From: Kribbella steppae
GTDB taxonomy: Bacteria; Actinomycetota; Actinomycetes; Propionibacteriales; Kribbellaceae
Assembly (NCBI RefSeq): GCF_004342025.1
Contig: NZ_SLWN01000003.1
Location: forward strand, 62,001-126,000
DNA length: 64,000 nucleotides
Direction: 5' to 3'
How positions within the stretch are numbered: position 1 is the first letter of the stretch; each line of letters begins with the position of its first letter. The position numbers and the translations under genes were made by a program. A model generated the notes under the pieces. It saw nothing but the letters and a program-made list of their open reading frames with translations, ran no database searches and was not told the origin of the DNA. Of the stretch, positions 26,730 through 35,206 are shown in pieces.

Positions 26730-27632
26730 TCAAGAGGCCGTATAGCGGGCAATCACGTCCACGCAGCGCCGGAACTGGGCCGGCGAAGCAGGGTTCTTCC
26801 AACCGAGCTTTTCGAGTGTCCAGTCGATGGCGAAGGCCGGCGTCAACCCGGCATCGGCCGACTCGGGATCAGCGACCCGCGCGTACCCGCGGCGCACCAG
26901 GTCCAATCGGTCATGCAAGGGGTCGCCGGCGTCCACCTCCCATTGGGCGAGGTCGTACGCCGGCGAAGCAGGGCCGGCGAACTCCCAGTCGATGACGCCG
27001 ACGACCGTCCCGTCGTGAATCAGGAGGTTCTTGGGGCAGAAATCGCCCTGGACGAGCGAGAACGGGGGCGCCGGACGGGTCGGCACCTCTTGGCGCAGGA
27101 AGTCGGCACCGCGCTCGACGACCGCGGCTGCCGCCGGGCCGAGTCTTTCCCTGACGATGCGTGCGACCCGGGTGACTTCGCGCTCTTCGGGCAACCGCAG
27201 CTCGTGCCGGATGCCTCGCTCGTCGTCCGGGACCACGCTGTGCACCCGTGCCAAAATCTCACCGGCGTCCATGACCAACCGCTCGAGATCCGAGGCAGGC
27301 AGTTCGCCGATGAGCTGCTGGAGCGAACACCCCGGCAGGAACTGCTGGATCGAGAAGGACAGCAGTTCACCGTCGTGATCCAGGTGCTCGAGGCCGAGCA
27401 CCTGTGCTGTCGGCACGCCGACGTCACGTGCCTGCGCCATAAGGTGCGCCTCGTCGATGAACCACGGCGTAGGCTGACGCGCGATCCGGACGACCACCGC
27501 GACATCGCCGGCAAACTCGGCGCGGTAGGTCTCATTCATCCCGCCACCGGCGAGGGGAACGAGCCGCTCGACGCCGCGGCCGCAGACTGACCGCACCACC
27601 GAGTCGATGATCGGGCGAGGGGTTGTCACCAT
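26730..27632 (-). CDS. Aminoglycoside-phosphotransferase-like (APH) kinase
   Basis: The protein has 300 residues from ATG 27632. The APH fold shows VERLVPLAGGGMNETYRAEF as the nucleotide loop, then LVQGDFCPKNLLIHDG (Brenner motif with catalytic Asp and Asn) and VIDWEFAGPASPAYDL (metal-binding Asp). Members phosphorylate aminoglycosides, homoserine, choline and many other alcohols; the substrate is not readable here. It is not clearly a resistance gene. The downstream subtilase gene is separate. Confidence 0.85.
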   Translation of the reverse strand: MVTTPRPIIDSVVRSVCGRGVERLVPLAGGGMNETYRAEFAGDVAVVVRIARQPTPWFIDEAHLMAQARDVGVPTAQVLGLEHLDHDGELLSFSIQQFLPGCSLQQLIGELPASDLERLVMDAGEILARVHSVVPDDERGIRHELRLPEEREVTRVARIVRERLGPAAAAVVERGADFLRQEVPTRPAPPFSLVQGDFCPKNLLIHDGTVVGVIDWEFAGPASPAYDLAQWEVDAGDPLHDRLDLVRRGYARVADPESADAGLTPAFAIDWTLEKLGWKNPASPAQFRRCVDVIARYTAS

Positions 27633-27733
27633 CGCCCAAGTCTCGTTCAGCGATCCTGACCGGGCCACCCAATAGATTGTTCGACTACTCCCGTCTGTCG
27701 ACGTGGGCCACGTCAGCCGGCTGGATGTCCGAG

Positions 27734-27938
27734 TCAGCACGCCTCGAGCACGAAGAAGATGAAGCTGATGAACCTCGCCGGATGCTTCAGCTCCTGCGGA
27801 CGCAGTTCGCTCGGCGTGTCCGGGGCGATCGGCGGCTCGCTGACGACCGAGATCCGGAAACCTGCCTGCCCAAGCTGACCGGCAAGTGCTCCCGGTTCCC
27901 ACCGCCGTTGCCAGAAGCGGTTGCCCGGCTCGAGCCAT
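27734..27938 (-). pseudogene. 3' fragment of a SAM-dependent methyltransferase, cut at att copy 4
   Basis: About 67 codons read NRFWQRRWEPGALAGQL, GQAGFRISVVSEPP and ELKHPARFISFIFF before a TGA at 27734. This is the C-terminal end of a class I methyltransferase (final helix and beta strands). The frame meets a stop inside the tRNA-like repeat at 27940, so the first two thirds of the gene are missing. The cut coincides with the repeat boundary, as expected after integration or deletion at that site. Confidence 0.55.
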
Positions 27939-27939
27939 T

Positions 27940-27976
27940 AATCCGCGGGTTGTGGTTCGAGTCCCACGGGGTCTAG
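27940..27976 (+). repeat. Decayed tRNA-Lys 3'-half repeat, copy 4
   Basis: It matches copies 1-3 with one G deleted in the T-stem and substitutions at the end (GGGGTCTAG for GGGGCCTAC). It lies about 10.5 kb right of copy 3 with smpB in between, so it is not a simple element end. It flanks a severed methyltransferase and supplies the stop codon of the gene on its right. Confidence 0.75.
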
Positions 27977-28428
27977 TCGCCGGAGTGGCCCCAGAACGTG
28001 ATCTCAGTGGGAACGCCGTGCTCGTCGTACAGGACGGCGCAGCGACCAACCCAACGGGCTCGAGGCAACTTGTCGTCAAGCTCGGCAGTATCGGATCGGG
28101 TTGGTCGATCCGTACCGATTGCAGCTCGAACCTCATCGGCGGTAGCCGGAACGATCGTGCCCCGGTCGTACCAGTCCCGCGGCCGGTCAGGGTCGACCAC
28201 TCGGAAGACATCAAGGATGGAGTGCGTCCCCTCCTCGCGAACGTACTCGTCTTCGAACAGGTCCTCCAGCCGCGCCGGCCGGGACAAGCGGTTGGCAGGC
28301 GAGCGATACTCGCTTTCCCCGTACCACCAGTACTTGCCAGTGGAGAACACCTGCTGCCGCAGGTCCTGCAGAGCTTGGTTGAGATCCTCCTGGTAAGGAA
28401 CGAAGTAGCTCCACTCTGACGCACCCAT
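27973..28428 (-). CDS. Hypothetical protein of immunity or toxin-associated type
   Basis: The protein has 151 residues from ATG 28428, with AGGGAG 8 bp upstream. It is acidic and soluble (YFVPYQEDLNQALQDLRQQVF, LEDLFEDEYVREEGTHSILDVF). I do not recognise a named family, though small acidic proteins of this style are common in actinobacterial toxin-immunity loci. Its TAG (27973-27975) lies inside tRNA repeat copy 4, so the natural C-terminus may have been replaced during recombination. Confidence 0.65.
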   Translation of the reverse strand: MGASEWSYFVPYQEDLNQALQDLRQQVFSTGKYWWYGESEYRSPANRLSRPARLEDLFEDEYVREEGTHSILDVFRVVDPDRPRDWYDRGTIVPATADEVRAAIGTDRPTRSDTAELDDKLPRARWVGRCAVLYDEHGVPTEITFWGHSGD

Positions 28429-28597
28429 GCATAACTCCCTGCTAGCTCGACGGCGACCTGAGCAACGCAGCGCGACACTACAGGCCAAGCGCTGCACGAG
28501 CCCGACCGTTGGCCCCGCTGTAACGCCGAGGCCGCCATGGCGATGGAAGGAGCGGGGGCCACCTGCCTGATCAGGTTGGCCAAGGGGGAGATTCGCG

Positions 28598-30538
28598 ATG
28601 ATGCGGTATGCCCGTACAGCAGCGATGCTGCTATGCGTCAGCCTGATCGGGCTGACGGGCTGCGAGGACGACTTGGGCGCTGCGGGGCCGACACCGCAGG
28701 CCAAGACCACAGGAGCACCGATCGGCAACGGTGCGAGTGCCAGCACCGCGGTGGGTGGGTTCAGGGTTACGGTCCCTGCCTCTTCAGTCAGCGGGCCAGG
28801 CACGCTTACGGCCACAGAGAATTCGGCCTTGCCGACCGCCGCAGCCGGTCTGAAGCGAATTGGCTCGGGTGTGCATGTCGACCTCGGTGGAGCTGGTCTC
28901 AAGGGCCTCGCGACAGTCTCGTTCGCGGTACCTCCGCAATGGGACAAGAACCTGATCCCAATCATTGCCTGGCAGGACGGTCGCGGCGGCTGGCGGTGGC
29001 TTCCGACCAGCTGGAAGCCGGGCCAGACGACGGCGACCGCGCAGACGGATCATTTCTCGGACGGCTTCCTCGGCGGCCTCGATGTCGGCGCGCAGGCCAG
29101 GGAGGCGGTGAAGCAACTCGGCACCTGGTTCACCGGCCGCTCTGGGGTCGCCCAGCCAACCTGCGCAGGACAGGACGCCGCGCGCGCGAAACTCAAGATC
29201 AGCTCCGGCAGCGGGGACAGTGTGAAGTGGTGTCTGGGCACCGAAGCCGGGAAGACCGTGCTCAAGATCGCGAACAATCGCATCACCTATACCGAGATCA
29301 GCTATCCCAAGACGTGGAAGGTGATCGCGGGCCAGCGCTTCGGGGTGAGCCTCGACGCACTCGCCGAGTTCGCAGCAACCACGGCCGCGACCGCGTTGGG
29401 CGGGCCAGGTCGGGAAACGATCCTGGTGCAGGGCGGCAAGACCGTGGAGTTCAGTCTGCCGGCGGACAGCGACGCGAAGGTGATCGCACAGATCAGCTTC
29501 TACTCGTGGGCTTTGCAGGCTCTGGGTCTCGCGCTCGACATCGAGACGAAGATCGCGAAGCTGGCCGGCATAGAGCTCAAGAACAATGGACTCGATCGCC
29601 TGATCCGGATCGTCACGAACCCGGGCAAGCTCGATGAGTGGGGGAAGGCAGGCCAGGACTGCCTGAAGTCTTACACCGAGCAGTTCACCAGCGACCTGAC
29701 CAAGCCGGTCGAGTTGGGCGACACGGCACTGAAGATCTTCAATTTCGCCGGCACGTGCGCGATCGCCATGGGAGCTGTGTCAGCGAGCGAGTCCGGTCCG
29801 CTGATCTTCCCCGCCAGTGTGCTGCTCGAGGCTGTCTCCGCCGTCGTGAGTACGATCGTGAGCGCAGTACAGCTGCTCGTCTCCATCACGCGGGAGATCT
29901 GGGACTCGATCGCGAGTTTCGGCGGTGGCGGCAACCCCGTCTACATCATCCGATTCACCCCGAGGTCGACCCCGACCATCGTGGTCAAGATCGACCCGCT
30001 CAACGACGCCGGCGCAGCCAAGCCGGAGTACGCGGTTGAGGCCGTCGATTCGCTGCTGGAGTGTTCGCCGTACGTCTATCCATCGCCGTCGGCCGTCAGC
30101 GGCAACATCTATGCCTGCGGTAGCACCGCATCGAACACAGACGTGTGCTGGATCGAACCGGGAGCCGATCACGCCTTCTGTGACGTTGCTCCGTGGGACA
30201 AGACGCTCAGGCGCTTCACCTTGAACGAATGGCCTGTGGCCCAGGTCAAACCCCTTCGTGATCCGCGGCCGTGGGGCCTCGTTCTCGCCGATGGAACACG
30301 GTGTCTGCGACGCATCGGCGGGTCCTGGTCAGGTCGGCCGGACGGCTGGGTCGGCTCCTACAGTTGCGACGCGAAACCCTTCGTCGTACTGGCGGACCCG
30401 GAGAACGAGTACAAGGACATCGATAAGTCCCGCCCGACCTGGATCGTCCGAGTCGGTGAACTCAGCGACAACACCAAGACGCTCCCCGCCCCGCGCCCGA
30501 TGGCAGTAAAGACGGCGTACTACGCGTCCCGGGGTTAG
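28598..30538 (+). CDS. Large secreted lipoprotein of unknown function
   Basis: The protein has 646 residues. A lipoprotein signal is present: MMRYARTAAMLLCVSLIGLTGC, with lipobox LTGC and Cys22. The mature part begins with a low-complexity linker, then a beta-domain (FRVTVPASSVSGPGTL) similar in style to ZU5/autoproteolytic-type secreted domains, followed by a helical middle with a hydrophobic segment at about 395-430. The C-terminal 150 residues contain paired Cys (ECSP, YACG, VCW, FCD) likely in disulphides. GGGGGAG precedes the start. Function unknown. Confidence 0.75.
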   Translation: MMRYARTAAMLLCVSLIGLTGCEDDLGAAGPTPQAKTTGAPIGNGASASTAVGGFRVTVPASSVSGPGTLTATENSALPTAAAGLKRIGSGVHVDLGGAGLKGLATVSFAVPPQWDKNLIPIIAWQDGRGGWRWLPTSWKPGQTTATAQTDHFSDGFLGGLDVGAQAREAVKQLGTWFTGRSGVAQPTCAGQDAARAKLKISSGSGDSVKWCLGTEAGKTVLKIANNRITYTEISYPKTWKVIAGQRFGVSLDALAEFAATTAATALGGPGRETILVQGGKTVEFSLPADSDAKVIAQISFYSWALQALGLALDIETKIAKLAGIELKNNGLDRLIRIVTNPGKLDEWGKAGQDCLKSYTEQFTSDLTKPVELGDTALKIFNFAGTCAIAMGAVSASESGPLIFPASVLLEAVSAVVSTIVSAVQLLVSITREIWDSIASFGGGGNPVYIIRFTPRSTPTIVVKIDPLNDAGAAKPEYAVEAVDSLLECSPYVYPSPSAVSGNIYACGSTASNTDVCWIEPGADHAFCDVAPWDKTLRRFTLNEWPVAQVKPLRDPRPWGLVLADGTRCLRRIGGSWSGRPDGWVGSYSCDAKPFVVLADPENEYKDIDKSRPTWIVRVGELSDNTKTLPAPRPMAVKTAYYASRG

Positions 30539-30539
30539 C

Positions 30540-30560
30540 GGGCCGTTGGCGATCCGGCCC
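30540..30560. terminator. Short hairpin between convergent genes
   Basis: GGGCCG (30540-30545) pairs with CGGCCC (30555-30560) over a 9-base loop, in the 40-bp gap between two convergent stops. No T-run is present, so its strength is uncertain. Confidence 0.45.
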
Positions 30561-30578
30561 AGAGCAAGTTGTTGCAAA

Positions 30579-31643
30579 TCAGAGGTTGGCGACCAGGTCG
30601 CGGGCGGTGCGACCGGCACCGATGAGGGTCGCCGAGGCCGGCCCGGTCCAGTCGCCGTACCCGATCAGCTGGAGACGTGGTTCCTTGATCGCCCGGCTGC
30701 CGTCCGTGGGGATGAGACCATCTGGCCCGCGCAGGCCGAGGGTCGACAGGTGACTGAGCTGCGGGCGGAAGCCGGTGCACCAGATGATCGTGTCGAAGGA
30801 CGACTCGGCGCCGTCGTGCCATTGGACGCCGTGATCGACCAGGCGGGCGAACGGTTCGCGAGCATGTAGTACGTCGCGGTCGCGCGCTTCTCGAACGCTG
30901 TCGACCATCACGATGTCACCGAGACCTGCAACGCCGCCGGTGTCGGGTTCACCGAGCTGCCGTGCTCGGTGGCGCCTGGTGGCGAGCTCGAACAAGACCC
31001 GGCCGTCGACGTCGTCGGGGAGGAAACGAGGCGGTCGGAGCGTCACCCACGTGGTCTCGGCGACCAGCGAGATCTCGGCCAGGATCTGAGCGGCCGAGTT
31101 GCCGCCGCCGACGATCAGGACGCGCTGATCGATGAAGTCGGATGGGCGCCGGTAGTCAGCGGTGTGCAGTTGCCGACCGGCGAACGATCCCGGGTACGTC
31201 GGGACGAACGGCCTGGACCACGTTCCGGTCGCCGAAACCACCTGCTCCGCCAGCCAGTCGCCGTCGCTGGTGTGGACGACGAGGTGCTTGTCATCGCCGC
31301 GACTCACCGAGCCGACCGAGACAGAGCGTCGTACGTCGAGCTCGTAACGCTTCTCGTAGTGCGTCAGGTAATCAACGACATGGGCCGCCAACGGGTAGCC
31401 ACCGTCGCCGGTCCACGGCGGCATCATCCAGCCGGGCAGGGAAGAGTATTGGGTCGGGGAGAAGGTCCGCAGCGTCGGCCACATCTGTGCCCAGGCGCCG
31501 CCGGGCTGTGCGGCCGCGTCGAGGATGACGAAGTCCTCGCCGGGGTTCAGGCCGGAGCGGCGCAGGTAGAAACCAGTGGCCAGACCGGCTTGACCGCCAC
31601 CGATCACCACCACCCGCGCCTCACGTGGCTGGTCTTGAAGCAC
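30579..31643 (-). CDS. FAD-dependent monooxygenase-like flavoprotein (ars-type cluster)
   Basis: The protein has 354 residues from GTG 31643, six bases from the arsR stop. The first dinucleotide fold VVVIGGGQAGLATGFYL binds FAD. LIVGGGNSAAQIL is the NAD(P)H-binding fold, and IIWCTGFRPQ is the ATG-type closing motif of flavin monooxygenases. Such enzymes sit beside arsR in ArsO-type loci. Coupling to the ArsR gene upstream suggests metalloid-responsive expression; the substrate is unproven. Confidence 0.87.
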   Translation of the reverse strand: MLQDQPREARVVVIGGGQAGLATGFYLRRSGLNPGEDFVILDAAAQPGGAWAQMWPTLRTFSPTQYSSLPGWMMPPWTGDGGYPLAAHVVDYLTHYEKRYELDVRRSVSVGSVSRGDDKHLVVHTSDGDWLAEQVVSATGTWSRPFVPTYPGSFAGRQLHTADYRRPSDFIDQRVLIVGGGNSAAQILAEISLVAETTWVTLRPPRFLPDDVDGRVLFELATRRHRARQLGEPDTGGVAGLGDIVMVDSVREARDRDVLHAREPFARLVDHGVQWHDGAESSFDTIIWCTGFRPQLSHLSTLGLRGPDGLIPTDGSRAIKEPRLQLIGYGDWTGPASATLIGAGRTARDLVANL

Positions 31644-31648
31644 CGGAT

Positions 31649-32002
31649 TCAGACCGCAGCGGGCGTCGGGACCGACAGCAGGGTCGACAGCCAGGTCAGG
31701 CGCTCGGGCAGCGGCCAGTAGTAGACCCACGTGCCGCGGCGCTCGCAATCGACCAGCCCTGCCTCGCGGAGGACCTTCAGGTGGTGGGAGATTGTCGGCC
31801 CGCTGACGTCGAAGTTGGGCGTGATGTCGCAGACGCACACCTCTTGACCGGCCGAGGCGATGATCGACATCAGCCGCAGCCGGATCGGGTCGGCCAGCGC
31901 CTTGAAGACGGCCGCGCCGTCTGCTGCCTGCGCCGGGTCCAGGGCAGCCTCGGAGATCGGCGTGCAGCAGGTGTTGAGTACGACGAGCTCCTGTTTAGGC
32001 AT
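31649..32002 (-). CDS. arsR: ArsR-family metalloid-responsive repressor
   Basis: The protein has 117 residues. The winged helix is VSGPTISHHLKVLREAGLV. Two cysteine pairs stand out: Cys12-Cys13 near the N-terminus and Cys56/Cys58 in EVCVCD, the motif that binds As(III) or Sb(III) in ArsR. Binding releases the operator. It is divergent from the flavoprotein at 32081 and upstream of the flavoprotein at 31643, so it can control both. A 14-bp palindrome lies between the divergent genes. Confidence 0.92.
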   Translation of the reverse strand: MPKQELVVLNTCCTPISEAALDPAQAADGAAVFKALADPIRLRLMSIIASAGQEVCVCDITPNFDVSGPTISHHLKVLREAGLVDCERRGTWVYYWPLPERLTWLSTLLSVPTPAAV

Positions 32003-32047
32003 GCGTCTATCTTGACTCTTGTCGAATCAGGAGGCAAGCTTCGTGAT

Positions 32048-32061
32048 TAGATGAACATCTA
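32048..32061. promoter_or_regulatory. Palindrome in the arsR divergent promoter
   Basis: TAGATG-AA-CATCTA is a perfect inverted repeat in the 78-bp gap between arsR and the divergent flavoprotein gene. It is the best operator candidate for ArsR. Confidence 0.6.
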
Positions 32062-32080
32062 GACAGCACGGAGGATGATC

Positions 32081-33466
32081 GTGACAGAGCCGGTGGTAGT
32101 CATCGGAGCGGGCCCAGTGGGACTGGCCGCAGCAGCACACCTGGCCGAACGCGGGCTCGAGTTCCTCGTGCTCGAATCCGGGCCGAGTGTGGCTGCGGCG
32201 ATCGACGAGTGGCGGCATGTGAAGCTGTTCAGTCCGTGGCGCTACGACATCGACGGTGCTGCTCGCCGTCTGTTGGAGCAGACCGACTGGATCGAGCCCG
32301 ACCTGGACGTGTTGCCGACCGGTGGTGATCTGATCGACTTCTACCTGGCGCCGCTGGCGAAGGCGCCGCAGTTGGGTGATCGGATCCGGTATGGCGCTCA
32401 GGTGGCTGCGGTGACTCGGGTCGGGTTCGACCGGGTCCGGACGGCGGGTCGCGCGGAGGCGCCGTTCCTGGTGCGTCTGGCCGATGGTGAGGAGGTGCTC
32501 GCCAGTGCCGTGATCGACGCGGCGGGTACGTGGCGTCGGCCGAACGTTCTCGGCGGTTCCGGGATCCCCGCCCGGGGCGAGGCCGACGTGACCGACGCGA
32601 TCTCGGCGGCGTTGCCGGACGTGTTGGTGCGTGACCGTGAGCGCTTTGCTGGTCGGCGTACGGCCGTTGTCGGGGCTGGTCACTCGGCGGCGACGACGCT
32701 GCTGGAGTTGGGTGAGCTGGCCGCGCAGGAGCCGGGCACCGAGGTGTTTTGGGTGGTGCGCGGCGCCGACCAGGCCCGGACCTACGGAGGTGGCGCCGGC
32801 GATGAGCTTCCGGCCCGCGGTGCGCTCGGGATGCGGCTGCAGAAGCTGGTGCAGTCGGGGCATGTGGAGCTGGTGAGCAGCTTCCGGATCGAGGCCGTCG
32901 CGCGTACGGCGGATGGTCGGGTGGAGCTGGCGGCGGGGGACCGGACGGTGGTCGTGGATACCGTGGTCAACTCGACCGGTTTCCGCCCCGACCACGACAT
33001 GGTCGGCGAGCTGCGCCTGGACCTGGACCCGATCTTGGGGTCGACGCGTGCGTTGGCGCCGTTGATCGACCCGAACCAGCACTCCTGTGGGACCGTCCCG
33101 CCGCACGGCGTCGACGAGCTCGAGCACCCCGAGCCCGGGTACTACGCGGTGGGTGCGAAGTCCTACGGTCGGGCGCCGACGTTCCTGCTGGCCACCGGCT
33201 ATGAGCAGGCGCGGTCGGTGGTGGCCGCGCTGGCGGGTGACTGGGAGGCCGCGCGTGATGTCCAGCTGAACCTGCCCGAGACCGGCGTGTGCTCGTCGAA
33301 CCTCGCCTACGGCGACTCGACCGACGAGGCCGCGGGCGGCTGCTGCGGCCCCGCGCCGCAAGCCGTCGAGGCGCCGGCCGGGCGCGGCCTGGCGACCGGT
33401 ATCAGCGGCGGTCTGCTGACCGTCGTCGAGGCCAGGCCGACCACGCAGTCCAGCTGCTGCGGCTGA
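32081..33466 (+). CDS. FAD/NAD-dependent flavoprotein with Cys-pair tail (ars-type)
   Basis: The protein has 461 residues from GTG 32081, chosen because GGAGG lies 6 bp upstream; ATG 32075 is too close to it. VVIGAGPVGLAAAAHL binds FAD, and AVVGAGHSAATTLLEL binds the nicotinamide cofactor. The C-terminal 60 residues contain GGCCG and end in SSCCG. Two vicinal Cys pairs on a mobile tail are typical metalloid ligands, seen also in arsenical carriers. With ArsR divergent and an MFS permease overlapping by one base (TGATG), a role in arsenical oxidation or delivery to export is likely. Confidence 0.87.
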   Translation: MTEPVVVIGAGPVGLAAAAHLAERGLEFLVLESGPSVAAAIDEWRHVKLFSPWRYDIDGAARRLLEQTDWIEPDLDVLPTGGDLIDFYLAPLAKAPQLGDRIRYGAQVAAVTRVGFDRVRTAGRAEAPFLVRLADGEEVLASAVIDAAGTWRRPNVLGGSGIPARGEADVTDAISAALPDVLVRDRERFAGRRTAVVGAGHSAATTLLELGELAAQEPGTEVFWVVRGADQARTYGGGAGDELPARGALGMRLQKLVQSGHVELVSSFRIEAVARTADGRVELAAGDRTVVVDTVVNSTGFRPDHDMVGELRLDLDPILGSTRALAPLIDPNQHSCGTVPPHGVDELEHPEPGYYAVGAKSYGRAPTFLLATGYEQARSVVAALAGDWEAARDVQLNLPETGVCSSNLAYGDSTDEAAGGCCGPAPQAVEAPAGRGLATGISGGLLTVVEARPTTQSSCCG

Positions 33467-34749
33467 TGACGTCGAATCCGGGTCTGGTCGAACGCCCCAC
33501 CAGGGCGACGGCCAGATCCGGTTCGCGACGTCTGGTGGGTGCGCTCGCCGTCACCCAGACGGTCGGGTACGGCGTCCTGTACTACGCCTTCAGCGTCATC
33601 CTCGGACCGATGAGCCGAGACCTCGGTATCTCGAATGCCGCCTCCGCAGGCGCACTCACGATCGCCGTCCTCGTCACCGGCCTGCTGTCAATCCCGGTCG
33701 GACGCTGGCTGGACGCCCGAGGCGGCCACGTGCTGATGACCACCGGGTCGGCTCTCGGCGCGCTCGCCGTACTCGCGTGGTCCCAGGTTCAGACGGCCGC
33801 GCAGCTGTACGCCGTCTTCGCGCTGATCGGTGTCGCCTCGGCGATGGTCTTGTACGAGCCGGCGTTCGCGGTGGTCGTCGCGGTCACTGACCCGGCGCGG
33901 CGGGCACGGGCTCTGCTCGGCATCACCTTGGTTGCCGGTTTCGCCAGCTCGATCTTTATCCCGCTGACGGGTCAGCTGGTCGCCAGGCTGGAATGGCGCG
34001 CCGCGCTCATCGTGCTCGCGATAGGTCTTGCAGTGATCACCGTTCCGCTGCACGGTCTCGCCCTGCGGCACACGACACCTCGCGCTGATCAGACCGATCG
34101 GCATCGGCGCGCATCTCCTGCCCAGGTCGTGCGCGACCCCGCCTTCTGGTTGCTGGCCGCGACATTTGTGTTCCACGGCGCAGCGCTGGCCGTGATCGCC
34201 GTACACCTGGTGCTGTATCTGACCAGCCTCGGCCATCCAGCAGCGCTGGCCGCCGCACTGGCCGGCCTGCTCGGGCTGCTGTCCGTCACCGGCCGGGTGG
34301 TCGCCACACTCTCGACGCGATGGTTGCCGATGGCCACCATCGCTGGAATCATCTTCATCGGACAAGGAGTGGCGATGTCCATGATGCCGCTCGTCGGGCG
34401 GCATGTAGCGGGGACGATTGCCTGCCTGGTGTTGTTCGGGCTCGGCTTCGGCGTCGCGTCGATCGCGACGCCCGCAATCCTGCTCGACCGCTATGGCGCG
34501 GCCGGATACGGCACGATCGCGGGCACTCTCGCGGCGCCGGTCCTGGTCGCGAAGGCGTCGGCACCGCTCGGTGGCGCACTACTGGCCTCCGCAGTCGGGT
34601 ACCGCCCGCTCGTTCTGCTGGTCGCGGGCGCCTGTGGGCTGGCCGGCGTACTTCTTCTGCTCGTGCGTCGTACCGGACAAGAAGTCGGTCGTCGTGTCGG
34701 TTCACCGGGGCGGCTCCCCGGCCCTACCTTCCTGCAGGACGGCCGGTAG
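33466..34749 (+). CDS. MFS transporter of the ars-type cluster
   Basis: The protein has 427 residues with about 12 hydrophobic helices and the MFS loop motif GRWLDARGGH between helices 2 and 3. It starts on the last base of the upstream flavoprotein stop, so the two are coupled. In the setting of ArsR and flavoproteins, export of an arsenical or its oxidised product is the simplest reading. MFS substrate range cannot be deduced from sequence alone. Confidence 0.87.
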   Translation: MTSNPGLVERPTRATARSGSRRLVGALAVTQTVGYGVLYYAFSVILGPMSRDLGISNAASAGALTIAVLVTGLLSIPVGRWLDARGGHVLMTTGSALGALAVLAWSQVQTAAQLYAVFALIGVASAMVLYEPAFAVVVAVTDPARRARALLGITLVAGFASSIFIPLTGQLVARLEWRAALIVLAIGLAVITVPLHGLALRHTTPRADQTDRHRRASPAQVVRDPAFWLLAATFVFHGAALAVIAVHLVLYLTSLGHPAALAAALAGLLGLLSVTGRVVATLSTRWLPMATIAGIIFIGQGVAMSMMPLVGRHVAGTIACLVLFGLGFGVASIATPAILLDRYGAAGYGTIAGTLAAPVLVAKASAPLGGALLASAVGYRPLVLLVAGACGLAGVLLLLVRRTGQEVGRRVGSPGRLPGPTFLQDGR

Positions 34750-35161
34750 CGAGCGCTTTCACGACGTACTCGGCGTCGCGTGCCACGCCACGCAGCGTGT
34801 TCGACGAGAAGGATCGCTGAAACTCCACTCCGAGGTAGGTCAGGCCCGAGTGCGTGAGTGAGATGCCGCGCCGGTGGAGCGGCATGCCGGTGGCGTCGAG
34901 TGCGCCGAGGTCCTTCAAATAGGGCAGATTGGGGCGGTATCCGGTCGCGAAGATGACGCTGTCGATGTGCTCCCGGGTGCCGTCGGTCCAGAGGACCTGG
35001 TCGCCGTCGAATCGGGTGAACATCGGCCGCTGATCGAGCAGCCCTGACTCGAGTGCGTTGGCGTAGACGCCGGTGTCGAAGACCAGCGTGCCGCGGACGA
35101 GCCTGCTCAGCACGGATGGTGGCAGGAGATCCAGTCGGAGTGTCTGTAGCCAGTAGTGCAT
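34724..35161 (-). pseudogene. Flavin monooxygenase C-terminal remnant
   Basis: The 145 codons match only the last third of a FAD-dependent monooxygenase: VIFATGYRPNLPYLKDLGALD, EFQRSFSSNTLRGVARDA. Both nucleotide-binding folds are missing, and no upstream frame supplies them. It overlaps the end of the MFS gene in convergent orientation. It is probably a leftover paralogue of the two flavoproteins in this cluster. Confidence 0.75.
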
Positions 35162-35206
35162 GTCGCGGCCGCCCCGGATGTCCTAGTGGTGCCGTGACTT
35201 CGGTTG

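Noticed and set aside
32027..33361. 444-residue minus-strand protein
   Set aside because: It is antisense to the Cys-tail flavoprotein, which has clear cofactor motifs; the minus frame has none.
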